NCBI GenBank assembly: GCA_964620425.1
Contig: CAZUGV010000002.1
Span: 248,001 to 312,000 of the forward strand
Direction of reading: 5' to 3'
Source of the DNA: DASXUG01 sp964620425
GTDB lineage: Bacteria > Pseudomonadota > Gammaproteobacteria > Burkholderiales > Methylophilaceae
DNA length: 64,000 nucleotides
Below the pieces are notes generated by a model. It was not told the DNA's origin. It saw only the letters and a list, made by a program, of their open reading frames with translations, and made no database searches. Below, one piece after another: positions 51,709 to 60,082 of this stretch (within the stretch, counting starts at the first letter, position 1; every line of letters begins with the position of its first letter). The position numbers and the translations under genes were made by a program.

Positions 51709-53295
51709 ATGTTGATGAAATATCTCAATCAAGATCATAAAAGCAGAAACGCCGCGACACTAAGTCTGCCCGAACAGTTAACACTATTGCAATTAAAAAC
51801 TGAAGCTATCTCCAAATTAGCCCCATTCAAGAATGATGATTTATTTCTTGAAGCACAATCTTATACGGGTGATGTCAAAACTATTGCAGAGAATATTAAC
51901 TTAATCATAGAAAGGTTTATTGATAAAAAAACGGAAAAAGAAAAACAAATTTACGACTTGGCTTTTCATGACCCGCTGACAGGTTTGCAAAATCGAAGAT
52001 TTATCTTGCAAAAGTTAGATGAGATCATCACTGCACAGTCCAACAATAAAGAATTCAATGCTTTAATTTATATCGACATAGACAAATTCAAAGCATTGAA
52101 TGATACAAAAGGACATGAATACGGTGACATGCTTTTGATAGAAGTCGCTCGTCGTATGAAAAACTTAGTGCGCAACGCTGATATTGTTTCCAGATTTGGT
52201 GGAGATGAGTTTGTTATTTTAGTGCAAGGAATCAGTGAGTATGAGGAGGATGCTTCTACAGTAACTTGGGGGATAACAGAAAGAATTAGAGATGCGATCT
52301 CCTTACCTTACGAACTAAATAATCATTTGCACCACAGCTCACCCAGCATTGGTATCTGTCTATTTAAATCCAATCAAGAAAGTGCTGGTGAGATTATCAA
52401 GCGTGCAGATATTGCGATGTATCAGGCAAAGCAAGCGGGGGGTAATCGTAGACAGTTTTTTGATCCAGAAATGCAAAAAGCTATTGAAGTCAAAGTTGCA
52501 ATACATAATGATCTAAAAAATGCAATCCAAGCGAACCAGCTATCATTGCATTATCAAATTCAGGTGGATAAAAACTCAAAACCCATTGGTTCTGAAGCTT
52601 TAATACGCTGGCAACATCCAACAAAAGGCAATATTTCACCGATTAAATTTATTGAAATCGCAGAAACGTCTGATCTGATTATTGACATTGGCAATTGGGT
52701 TTTAGATACAGCTTTACTTCAATTAAAAATATGGGAAACCAACAGCGTTTCCAGCCACTTATCATTGGCCGTCAATATCAGCGCAAAACAATTTAATCAC
52801 CCTGATTTCATCACTCAGGTTTCTAAGCTGATTAAGAAGCATAAAATTAATCCTAAGTTATTAAAGTTTGAACTGACGGAGGGGGTTGCTGTATCCAATA
52901 TTGATAGCGTGATTGAAAAAATGAACACATTGAAACAACAATTTGGAATTCGTATTTCTTTGGATGATTTTGGTACAGGGTTTTCCTCCCTTTCGTATCT
53001 TAAAAAACTACCGATTGATCAAGTGAAAATAGACCGTAGTTTTGTAAGAGATATGACCACAGATCATAATGATGCATCCATGGTAAAAGCCATTGTTGAT
53101 ATGGCAAAAACCTTCAACTTAGACGTCATTGCTGAAGGTGTCGAAACTAAAGAGCAACATGCGATGTTGATAAACTATGGCTGCAACTCTTACCAAGGAT
53201 ATTTATTTAGTAGACCGCTAACAATTGAAAAGTTTGATACACTCATAAATTCATTATGTGCAGTGAATACGCTTCCATCATTAACGTATCAATAA
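51709..53295 (+). CDS. siaD: SiaD-like GGDEF-EAL cyclic-di-GMP protein
   Basis: 528 residues. An N-terminal helical segment of about 80 residues (QLTLLQLKTEAISKLAP, then IERFIDKKTEKEK) precedes the GGDEF domain with DPLTGLQNRR and RFGGDEFVIL, both intact. The EAL domain follows with SEALIRWQHP, FELTEGVAVS, SLDDFGTGFSSLSYLKKLP (parts) and IAEGVETKEQ, so both synthesis and breakdown of cyclic-di-GMP look possible. SiaD of Pseudomonas has only the GGDEF part, so the EAL domain is an addition. By analogy SiaC should act on the N-terminal stalk. No signal peptide or membrane helix is seen. Confidence 0.88.
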   Translation: MLMKYLNQDHKSRNAATLSLPEQLTLLQLKTEAISKLAPFKNDDLFLEAQSYTGDVKTIAENINLIIERFIDKKTEKEKQIYDLAFHDPLTGLQNRRFILQKLDEIITAQSNNKEFNALIYIDIDKFKALNDTKGHEYGDMLLIEVARRMKNLVRNADIVSRFGGDEFVILVQGISEYEEDASTVTWGITERIRDAISLPYELNNHLHHSSPSIGICLFKSNQESAGEIIKRADIAMYQAKQAGGNRRQFFDPEMQKAIEVKVAIHNDLKNAIQANQLSLHYQIQVDKNSKPIGSEALIRWQHPTKGNISPIKFIEIAETSDLIIDIGNWVLDTALLQLKIWETNSVSSHLSLAVNISAKQFNHPDFITQVSKLIKKHKINPKLLKFELTEGVAVSNIDSVIEKMNTLKQQFGIRISLDDFGTGFSSLSYLKKLPIDQVKIDRSFVRDMTTDHNDASMVKAIVDMAKTFNLDVIAEGVETKEQHAMLINYGCNSYQGYLFSRPLTIEKFDTLINSLCAVNTLPSLTYQ

Positions 53296-53364
53296 AACGA
53301 GAAAAATCAAAAATACCGCACATAAATCTATCTCAATCAGAAGTCATGCGAGTTAAGGGAAGAT

Positions 53365-53979
53365 ATGTGGGTCATCAAGCTCGGGGGTAGCTTACTCGGC
53401 AGCAGTGAGTTACAACATTGGTTAGATTTGATTGCAACGCATGGGGATGGCAAGGTTGTCATTGTGCCAGGTGGCGGCATGTTTGCCGATGCCGTGCGTC
53501 AAGCACAGATTGACACAGGCATTTCTGACCATACCGCCCACCAAATGGCGGTATTGGCGATGGATCAATACGGTCTGCTCATAAAAGGGCTGAATGACAA
53601 TCTCGCCACAGCCGCAAGCGAGCTTGAAATTGCCGAACGCGGCTGGCAACATCGCGGCATTATTTGGATGCCATCAAAAATGGTGTGTGCTGACACTCAT
53701 ATGCCAGAAAATTGGCAAGTGACTTCTGATAGCTTGGCTGCATGGCTCGCGCAAAAAATTAACGCCCAACACTTAGTGCTAATCAAATCTAGTTTGCCTG
53801 AGCAAAAAATGGCAAATGCGCAATCTCTCGCGCAACAAAACTTGGTAGATGATTGTTTTGCCGACTTTATTGCTAATCAAGACTTTAAGGTATGGGCACT
53901 ACACAAGCAGGATTTTTCATTATTTAGTCATGGCTTTCAAGCTGAGAAATTGGCAGAATATGCCATGCGTATCAGTTAA
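53365..53979 (+). CDS. Amino-acid-kinase-family protein, MfnE-like
   Basis: 204 residues. N-terminal VIKLGGSLLGS and VVIVPGGGMFADAVRQAQ are amino-acid-kinase fold motifs (aspartokinase/uridylate kinase superfamily, COG2054). The archaeal member MfnE phosphorylates the aminomethylfuran phosphate to its diphosphate in methanofuran synthesis; methylotroph homologues occur in H4MPT clusters, so the same role for methylofuran is inferred. It is separated from the other cofactor genes only by the four sia genes. A pcd gene follows after 69 bp. Confidence 0.82.
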   Translation: MWVIKLGGSLLGSSELQHWLDLIATHGDGKVVIVPGGGMFADAVRQAQIDTGISDHTAHQMAVLAMDQYGLLIKGLNDNLATAASELEIAERGWQHRGIIWMPSKMVCADTHMPENWQVTSDSLAAWLAQKINAQHLVLIKSSLPEQKMANAQSLAQQNLVDDCFADFIANQDFKVWALHKQDFSLFSHGFQAEKLAEYAMRIS

Positions 53980-54048
53980 TATGAACGATCATTATTCGGT
54001 TGGTGAAAGCAAACCAACCACCTATCAACCATAAACGAAAGCAAACCA

Positions 54049-54447
54049 ATGACCGATTTAGTGGATGAAGAGAACACAAAAGACCGTGTATACAGCCTAG
54101 ATGAAATTCAGGCAAAAATAGCAGCTGAATTCACTCATTGGGTATATGAAGATGGCTGGATTCGCCGCAAATACAAAACCAGCGGCTGGAAAGCAACTCT
54201 GATGGTCGTTAACACCGTTGGTCACTTGGCAGAGGCTGCTTGGCATCACCCAGATTTAACGGTTTCATACGCCTTTGTCATTGTAAAACTGTGTACCCAC
54301 AGCGCTAAAGGGATCACTGATAAAGATTGGCAACTCGCCAAAAAAATTGAAGATGTGGTTCAATGGCAACCCGCAAAAGAGGGTGGCGCGCTCGAAGGTA
54401 CCCCCAATGAAGATGCACGCTTTAAATATATGAAATATGATGAATAG
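54049..54447 (+). CDS. pcd: Pterin-4a-carbinolamine dehydratase-like protein (PCD/DCoH)
   Basis: 132 residues. The core EAAWHHPDLTVSYAFVIVKLCTHSAKGITDKDWQLA (parts) carries the HHPD and THSAKG motifs of this family. PCD-like genes are common in the H4MPT clusters of methylotrophs, where their pterin-related step is unproven. The N-terminal 30 residues (VDEENTKDRVYSLDEI) extend beyond the canonical core. The 3' end overlaps mtnB by 11 bp, linking cofactor genes to methionine salvage. Confidence 0.88.
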   Translation: MTDLVDEENTKDRVYSLDEIQAKIAAEFTHWVYEDGWIRRKYKTSGWKATLMVVNTVGHLAEAAWHHPDLTVSYAFVIVKLCTHSAKGITDKDWQLAKKIEDVVQWQPAKEGGALEGTPNEDARFKYMKYDE

Positions 54448-55060
54448 TGAAACCACACCATTTTCTTCTATCGCAGAGCAGTTAATCAATGCTGGTCGCA
54501 CCATTCACAACTTAGGTTGGGTGCCTGCAACCAGTGGTAATTTTTCTGCGCGATTAGATGATGCGCGCATTGCTATTACTGTATCTGGCAAACATAAAGG
54601 CTGCTTAACGCCAGATGATATTATGCAGGTTGATTTGCATGGGCAATCGTTAGATGGCAAAAAGCCTTCTGCTGAAGCGCTTTTACACACCACTTTATAT
54701 CAGCGTGATGTCAGTATAGGCGCGGTTTTGCATCCACACTCGCCTGCATCCACACTGCTTTCTCGGCTGATAAAAAACGAACTCGTGCTTGAAAACTACG
54801 AGCTTTTGAAAGCATTTCCTCATATTAAAACGCATGAATCGCGTGTTATTATCCCCATTTTCGGCAATGACCAAAACATTGCACGGTTGGCGAGTGAAGT
54901 AGAAAGCTACATGCAAACGCATGCGGATGTGGTGGGTTATATCATTGCAGGGCATGGCTTTTATACATGGGGCAACAGCGTAAACGACGCACTCCGCCAT
55001 GTGGAAGCGCTTGAATTTTTGTTTAATCAAGAACTACAGTTACTTAAATTTAAACAATAA
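54437..55060 (+). CDS. mtnB: Methylthioribulose-1-phosphate dehydratase MtnB
   Basis: 207 residues of the class II aldolase/adducin fold. GWVPATSGNFSARL, SGKHKGCLTPDDIMQVDL (parts), VLHPHSPASTLLSR with the metal-binding histidines, and YIIAGHGFYTWG are present. It dehydrates methylthioribulose 1-phosphate in methionine salvage. Its ATG lies within the end of pcd (overlap 11 bp; the second ATG is 3 bp later). mtnD and mtnC follow, a complete lower salvage branch. Confidence 0.94.
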   Translation: MMNSETTPFSSIAEQLINAGRTIHNLGWVPATSGNFSARLDDARIAITVSGKHKGCLTPDDIMQVDLHGQSLDGKKPSAEALLHTTLYQRDVSIGAVLHPHSPASTLLSRLIKNELVLENYELLKAFPHIKTHESRVIIPIFGNDQNIARLASEVESYMQTHADVVGYIIAGHGFYTWGNSVNDALRHVEALEFLFNQELQLLKFKQ

Positions 55061-55095
55061 AACAGACACAATCATTACAAAAAATTGGAGAAGAA

Positions 55096-55665
55096 ATGAG
55101 CGTATTGGCAATTTACCATCAAGATCATCCAGAACAAGCTGAAATTTTCCATGATCGTGCGGCGATTATGGCACAACTGGCAAAAATTGACGGCATGTTT
55201 GAATCTTGGCAAGCCAGTATGCCATTGCCAGTGAATGCCAGCCAAGACAGCATTTTGCAAGCCTACGCCCCGCAAGTGGCAAGACTTAAAGATAAATACA
55301 ACTTTCAATCCGCCGATGTCATTAGCGTCACGTCGGATCATCCGCAAAAAGCGGAAATGCGTGCCAAATTTTTAGATGAGCATATCCACAGCGATTTCGA
55401 AGTGCGCTTTTTTGTAGAAGGTAAAGGCTTGTTTTACCTGCATCCAGATGAATATGTATATGCCATTCTTTGCGAGCAGGGCGATTTAATTAGCGTGCCT
55501 GCTGGCATCAAGCACTGGTTTGACATGGGCGCAGAGCCGCATCTCAAATGCATACGATTGTTCACCACGCCTGAGGGTTGGGTGGCGAATTTTACTGGCC
55601 ACAGTATTAGTCAATCGTTTCCAACGATGGAATCGTTTATTGCATCTACTGCCGTAAACCCATGA
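55096..55665 (+). CDS. mtnD: Acireductone dioxygenase MtnD
   Basis: 189 residues, cupin fold. The metal-binding motif is EHIHSDFEVRFFVEG (H-x-H-x5-E), followed by VPAGIKHWFDMG with the fourth ligand histidine. The enzyme turns acireductone into 2-keto-4-methylthiobutyrate with Fe, or into off-pathway products with Ni. A good GGAGAAG ribosome-binding site precedes the ATG. Its stop overlaps mtnC by 4 bp. Confidence 0.95.
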   Translation: MSVLAIYHQDHPEQAEIFHDRAAIMAQLAKIDGMFESWQASMPLPVNASQDSILQAYAPQVARLKDKYNFQSADVISVTSDHPQKAEMRAKFLDEHIHSDFEVRFFVEGKGLFYLHPDEYVYAILCEQGDLISVPAGIKHWFDMGAEPHLKCIRLFTTPEGWVANFTGHSISQSFPTMESFIASTAVNP

Positions 55666-56336
55666 TACGCGCTATTCTCACAGATATTGAAGGCACGACC
55701 TCGTCGATTTCATTCGTGAAAGAAGTGCTCTTCCCCTATGCTAAACAACACCTCGCAAGCTACGTGCATGCGCATAGTGAGGATGCAGAAATACGTAAAA
55801 TTTTGGATGAAGTTGCTGCAATTGCAGGTCAACCACTTAACGACCAACAAGCCATCAACACCCTAATTACGTGGATAGACCAAGACAAAAAAATAGCACC
55901 GCTTAAAAACCTGCAAGGCTTAATTTGGGAGCACGGTTACCGCAACCAAGACTTTTACGGCCATCTTTACCCCGATGCGCATACACAACTCAACACATGG
56001 CACGCAGCGGGTATAAAACTATATATTTTCTCATCTGGCTCGGTATATGCGCAAAAACTACTGTTTACGCATACTGAATATGGCGATCTCACCCCTCTGT
56101 TTTCTGGCTACTTCGATACTCGCATCGGCATGAAGCAAGCGCCAGCCGCCTATGAAGCTATTGCAAACCAAATTGGGCTAGATGCAAAAGAGATATTGTT
56201 TTTATCCGACATTGCCGCAGAACTTGATGCAGCCAACAGCGCAGGCATGCAAACCTGCCAGTTGGTAAGAGAACAGACAGTCGCGTGCGATCAGCACGCC
56301 ACAGCAGAAAGTTTTTTTGATGTGCTCGTAAAATGA
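55662..56336 (+). CDS. mtnC: Enolase-phosphatase MtnC (E1)
   Basis: 224 residues, HAD superfamily. The nucleophile region ILTDIEGTTSSISF, with the second aspartate replaced by Glu as usual in E1, plus LYIFSSGSVYAQKLLFTH and the acidic FLSDIAAELDAA complete the motifs. It enolises and dephosphorylates the diketo intermediate to acireductone for MtnD. The start ATGA overlap with mtnD indicates coupling. Confidence 0.95.
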   Translation: MIRAILTDIEGTTSSISFVKEVLFPYAKQHLASYVHAHSEDAEIRKILDEVAAIAGQPLNDQQAINTLITWIDQDKKIAPLKNLQGLIWEHGYRNQDFYGHLYPDAHTQLNTWHAAGIKLYIFSSGSVYAQKLLFTHTEYGDLTPLFSGYFDTRIGMKQAPAAYEAIANQIGLDAKEILFLSDIAAELDAANSAGMQTCQLVREQTVACDQHATAESFFDVLVK

Positions 56337-56488
56337 CAGTACATCGCCAAGCAGGGCAGCGTCACTTAACCCATAAGACATCACTTAACTCAACCCCTCC
56401 ATTTGTGAGCAAATGAAAGATTTAACCAACCTTTAGCGCACTTTGCGCCATGCTATACTCACCGTAACATTCACACTCAACTAACAAA

Positions 56489-57352
56489 ATGATTCAATAC
56501 AACCCAAAAGACTGGATTACCTTCATCTTTCGTTTTCACCAAGCGGATACGGTTAGCCAACTGATGCCCATGATGATTTTCATCGCGCTATATGCTGGCG
56601 GCATTGCCTACCTAGAAATAGAATATTGGCAACTCGCTGATACCAGTCATTTAAAAAATATCCCCTTAATGCACACCACCGTTGGCTTTGTATTGTCATT
56701 ATTATTGGCTTACAGAACCAACACCGCGTATGAACGCTGGTGGGAGGGCAGAAAACTATGGGGCGCCTTAGTGAACAACAGCCGAAACCTCGCACTTAAA
56801 CTTTCAGCCTTTTTAACCACTGAAGAAGACAGAAACTTTTTCAGAATCATTATCCCAGCTTACGCATTGGTACTTTCTAAACATTTATCGAATGAAGAGG
56901 TCAGCCAAACGCTGTTTGAAGGCTTAGATTTAGAAATCGACCACCGCAAACACCACCCCAGCCAACTCGCTAAACAGATATTTAAAAAATCCAACGAGTT
57001 ATACACATCAGGCAAAATCACAGGCGACCAGTTTTATATCATTAACGCTGAACTTCAATCATTTATTGAAATTTGCGGTGCTTGCGAACGCATTAAAAAT
57101 ACACCAATCCCCTATTCTTACAGTACCTTTATTAAAAAATTTATTTTCTTTTACATCATGACCTTGCCGTTTGGCTATGTGTTTAGTTTGGGTTATTACG
57201 TCATTCCGATAGTGGTGTTTATCTTTTACGTATTAGCCAGCCTAGAACTGATTGCCGAAGAAATTGAAGACCCCTTTGGCGGTGATGACAACGACTTACC
57301 CACCAGAAAAATGGCTGAAAATATCAAAAAAAATGTGCAAGAGTTGATATAA
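56489..57352 (+). CDS. Bestrophin-family membrane protein (UPF0187)
   Basis: 287 residues with about four membrane helices. LLAYRTNTAYERWWEGRKLWGALVNNSRNLAL (parts) is the conserved RWWE segment of bestrophins, and EIEDPFGGDDNDLP is the C-terminal acidic motif. Bacterial bestrophins form pentameric ion channels. The ion and role here are unknown. The gene is single, with its own 150-bp upstream gap. Confidence 0.85.
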   Translation: MIQYNPKDWITFIFRFHQADTVSQLMPMMIFIALYAGGIAYLEIEYWQLADTSHLKNIPLMHTTVGFVLSLLLAYRTNTAYERWWEGRKLWGALVNNSRNLALKLSAFLTTEEDRNFFRIIIPAYALVLSKHLSNEEVSQTLFEGLDLEIDHRKHHPSQLAKQIFKKSNELYTSGKITGDQFYIINAELQSFIEICGACERIKNTPIPYSYSTFIKKFIFFYIMTLPFGYVFSLGYYVIPIVVFIFYVLASLELIAEEIEDPFGGDDNDLPTRKMAENIKKNVQELI

Positions 57353-57439
57353 GGCTGTAACCAGTGCGTTCTTAAAAGCCTAGGTTTAGAGTCACTCCAT
57401 CATGTTTTAGCCATAGATGGAAGATGAAACGTATATGTT

Positions 57440-58090
57440 TCAATTGAATACTTTACCGCTGGGATTGTGTAAATCTTGAGATGAAATATTATTACCTGAT
57501 GCGACAACCTCACAAAGCTGCGTGAAAACCTCCGCGAATGCTTGGTTGCACTCTCTAATCCAGCGGATATATGGTGGGCTAGCTTGATTCCCAATAACAT
57601 CGTTCCATACGCAGACGTATAGTCCCGTCCTCCAGCGCACATCTTCAGATAGGGGTATTGCAAGCGACCACGGTACAAATATCTGATCCAGTTCGTGAAG
57701 CCACGCTGTCGTTGTCGATTGCAGTGGTGTTTCGGTGTCTGGGTACTTGCTGTGGAAGCAATAGCTCAAGTTGGTGATTAGCTCTCGCTGATTTTGATTT
57801 AGAGTGAGTTGGGGAAAGGATTTTTCCGCAAGATTCAAGTGTGCAACCAAGTCGTGACTTGGGTTTACATTGAGCACTGCCTTCGCCAACGCACGTTTGC
57901 CCCCGATGAACTGATTTCGATCTGGGTGAGCAATTGTTAGGTACGCCTTGAGAAGCTTTTCAAGTGCTTGCTGAGCTAGAACGAAGCCACTAGACAATCC
58001 TTGCAATAATAAGCATCGAGCAGAGGCGTAATCTCCGACAGAATGGTAGAGCCATATTGTTGCAGGTGGATATTTCTTACTAGATTCCAT
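57440..58090 (-). CDS. Orphan HEPN-domain protein
   Basis: 216 residues. The N-terminal third is HEPN-like: SVGDYASARCLLLQGLSSGFVLAQQALEKLLKAYL (parts), where ALEKLLKAYL is the typical HEPN helix. The usual RxxxxH RNase motif is not obvious. The C-terminal half has no feature I recognise. No MNT nucleotidyltransferase gene lies next to it, so a toxin-antitoxin pair is not supported. It is 11 bp downstream of nadB on the same strand, so it may be read from the nadB promoter. Confidence 0.72.
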   Translation of the reverse strand: MESSKKYPPATIWLYHSVGDYASARCLLLQGLSSGFVLAQQALEKLLKAYLTIAHPDRNQFIGGKRALAKAVLNVNPSHDLVAHLNLAEKSFPQLTLNQNQRELITNLSYCFHSKYPDTETPLQSTTTAWLHELDQIFVPWSLAIPLSEDVRWRTGLYVCVWNDVIGNQASPPYIRWIRECNQAFAEVFTQLCEVVASGNNISSQDLHNPSGKVFN

Positions 58091-58101
58091 TTTCTTTCAA
58101 C

Positions 58102-59733
58102 TCAAGCATGCGCTTTCTTCCCCACTTTATGTCCATGATTCAAATCCAACAAGCTATAGTAGTTGTGCGGTTTGAGTACCGTTTGCACCGCCTCATCTAA
58201 CATTTCTGGGTAATCTTTACTGTAGTGCAAACCACGGCTTTCGTGGCGTTGCATGGCGCTGAGGACGATGAGTTCTGCGACTTGGAGTAGGTTTCTTAGT
58301 TCGATTAAATCGTTGCTGATTCTAAAATTGCTGTAAAACTCGTGTACTTCGTCGCGTAGCATGTGGATGCGGTGCAGGGCGCGGGAGAGGCGTTTGGTGG
58401 TGCGGACGATGCCGACGTAATCCCACATACAGCGGCGCAGTTCGCCCCAGTTGTGGGTGATGATGACCTCTTCATCGGCATCGGTGACGCGGCTTTCATC
58501 CCAATCTGGCAACTCAACTAATGGCATGGTTGGCGCGGCCAAAATGTCGTTGGCGGCGGCTTCGCCAAATACCAAGCATTCTAATAGTGAGTTGCTGGCG
58601 AGGCGATTTGCGCCATGTAGCCCTGTGCAAGCGGTTTCGCCGATGGCGTACAAGCGTGGAATGTCGGTTTCGCCGTTTTGGTCTGTCATCACGCCGCCAC
58701 ACATATAGTGCGCGGCAGGTACCACGGGGATGGGCTGGGTGGTAATGTCGATGCCGAGTTTAAGTAGGCGTTTGTAAATATTGGGGAAGTGCGAAATCAC
58801 AAAGTCTTCTGGTTTGTGTGAAATATCCAGTAGCACATGTTCTAAGCCGTGTTTTTTCATTTCAAAGTCAATCGCACGCGCCACAATATCGCGCGGGGCT
58901 AGCTCTGCGCGGGCATCGTGTTCTGGCATAAAACGCGAGCCATCGGGGCGTTTTAAAATGCCGCCTTCACCACGAATCGCCTCAGTGATTAAAAATGATT
59001 TTTCTTGCGCGTGGTACAAACACGTGGGGTGGAATTGAATAAACTCCATATTCGCCACGCGGCAACCTGCACGCCATGCCATCGCCACGCCATCGCCCGT
59101 GCTGACATCTGGGTTAGTGGTAAAGCGATAGACTTTACCCGCGCCGCCTGTCGCCAATACGGTGTGTTGTGCGCCGATGGTGATGACTTTGCCTGTACTA
59201 TGGTTGAGGATGTACGCGCCTAGGCAATCTTCACCCTTACGTTTCATTTTGCGCGCGGTGATCAGGTCAACCGCAATATGTTCTTCTAGCAAGGTGATGT
59301 TGGGGTGCTTTTTAATTTTAGCGGCAAGTGTTTGTTGCACGGCTTTGCCCGTGGCATCGGCAGCGTGAATAATGCGGCGGTGACTATGGCCGCCTTCACG
59401 CGTAAGGTGGTAATCAACCCCATTTTCTTCTTTGGTAAACGGCACGCCTTCTTCAATCAGCCAGCCGACTAAGCCACGCGCATGTTCTACCACTTGGCGC
59501 GTCACTTCGCCATCGCACAGGCCTGCGCCTGCAATGAGGGTATCTTGAATATGCGCTTCTATAGAGTCATCATCCGCCAGCACAGCCGCGATGCCGCCTT
59601 GCGCCCAGTTGCTTGCGCCATCACTAATGCTACGTTTGCTGATGACGCAAACTTTCTTTTTATCCGCTACCTTGAGCGCTAGGGTAAGCCCTGCCAGCCC
59701 GCTGCCGATTATCAAAACATCAAATTGTTGCAT
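58102..59733 (-). CDS. nadB: L-aspartate oxidase NadB
   Basis: 543 residues. The FAD dinucleotide motif is LIIGSGLAGLTLAL at the N-terminus, followed by NWAQGGIAAVLADDDS and EGGHSHRRIIHAADATG (parts), IQFHPTCLY, and HYMCGGVMTD and GLHGANRLASNSLLECLVFG (parts). It oxidises aspartate to iminoaspartate for quinolinate synthase in NAD synthesis. nadA and nadC are not adjacent. The ATG at 59733 fits the FAD motif distance. It is divergent from the rpoE operon across the palindromic element. Confidence 0.96.
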   Translation of the reverse strand: MQQFDVLIIGSGLAGLTLALKVADKKKVCVISKRSISDGASNWAQGGIAAVLADDDSIEAHIQDTLIAGAGLCDGEVTRQVVEHARGLVGWLIEEGVPFTKEENGVDYHLTREGGHSHRRIIHAADATGKAVQQTLAAKIKKHPNITLLEEHIAVDLITARKMKRKGEDCLGAYILNHSTGKVITIGAQHTVLATGGAGKVYRFTTNPDVSTGDGVAMAWRAGCRVANMEFIQFHPTCLYHAQEKSFLITEAIRGEGGILKRPDGSRFMPEHDARAELAPRDIVARAIDFEMKKHGLEHVLLDISHKPEDFVISHFPNIYKRLLKLGIDITTQPIPVVPAAHYMCGGVMTDQNGETDIPRLYAIGETACTGLHGANRLASNSLLECLVFGEAAANDILAAPTMPLVELPDWDESRVTDADEEVIITHNWGELRRCMWDYVGIVRTTKRLSRALHRIHMLRDEVHEFYSNFRISNDLIELRNLLQVAELIVLSAMQRHESRGLHYSKDYPEMLDEAVQTVLKPHNYYSLLDLNHGHKVGKKAHA

Positions 59734-59805
59734 GTGATTCCATTGCTGTGAACTTTTGCCAGTTTAACGCTGTCTGTAACAGTATGCTAGTTGCAATATT
59801 AGCTA

Positions 59806-59955
59806 AGGAAACACGGAATAAGTCGTTGAGCGTGATGAAGTGCGAGGCGCACGGAACGCAGAAACCGAGATAGTATGCGGTATACAGCGAGGTTGCGAGT
59901 GCCGCGCAACGAAGCAATTCGCTCGCGTAGACACTTAATACCGTGTTTACTTAAA
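59806..59955. repeat. Palindromic, structured non-coding element between nadB and rpoE
   Basis: The 349-bp gap between nadB and rpoE contains a stretch bounded by imperfect inverted repeats: AAACACGGAATAAGT at 59810-59824 and ACTTAATACCGTGTTT at 59933-59948. Within it are further short stems, such as GTTGCG/CGCAAC and GTGC/GCAC around GAGGC. Terminal inverted repeats plus inner hairpins are what one expects of a small MITE-like or REP-like dispersed repeat. No transposase and no clear target duplication are seen. It probably lies in the rpoE leader or promoter region. The rest of the gap is plain. Confidence 0.5.
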
Positions 59956-60082
59956 ATTAAAGGGATGCGATATGATTGACACTGCAAATATTGAAAAATT
60001 TTCGCGCCTTGGCTTCGTAGATACAGGGGCGCAAGGTTATACTTCAACTATCAATAATCGTTACACAGGGAGCAAGGCCTCT

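Noticed and set aside
57440..58090. HEPN-MNT toxin-antitoxin system
   Set aside because: No nucleotidyltransferase gene lies on either side; the neighbours are nadB and a bestrophin-like gene.
59972..60082. Extended N-terminus of RpoE from the ATG at 59972
   Set aside because: It adds 37 residues without resemblance to sigma-E; the ATG at 60083 has a ribosome-binding site and fits the usual length better.
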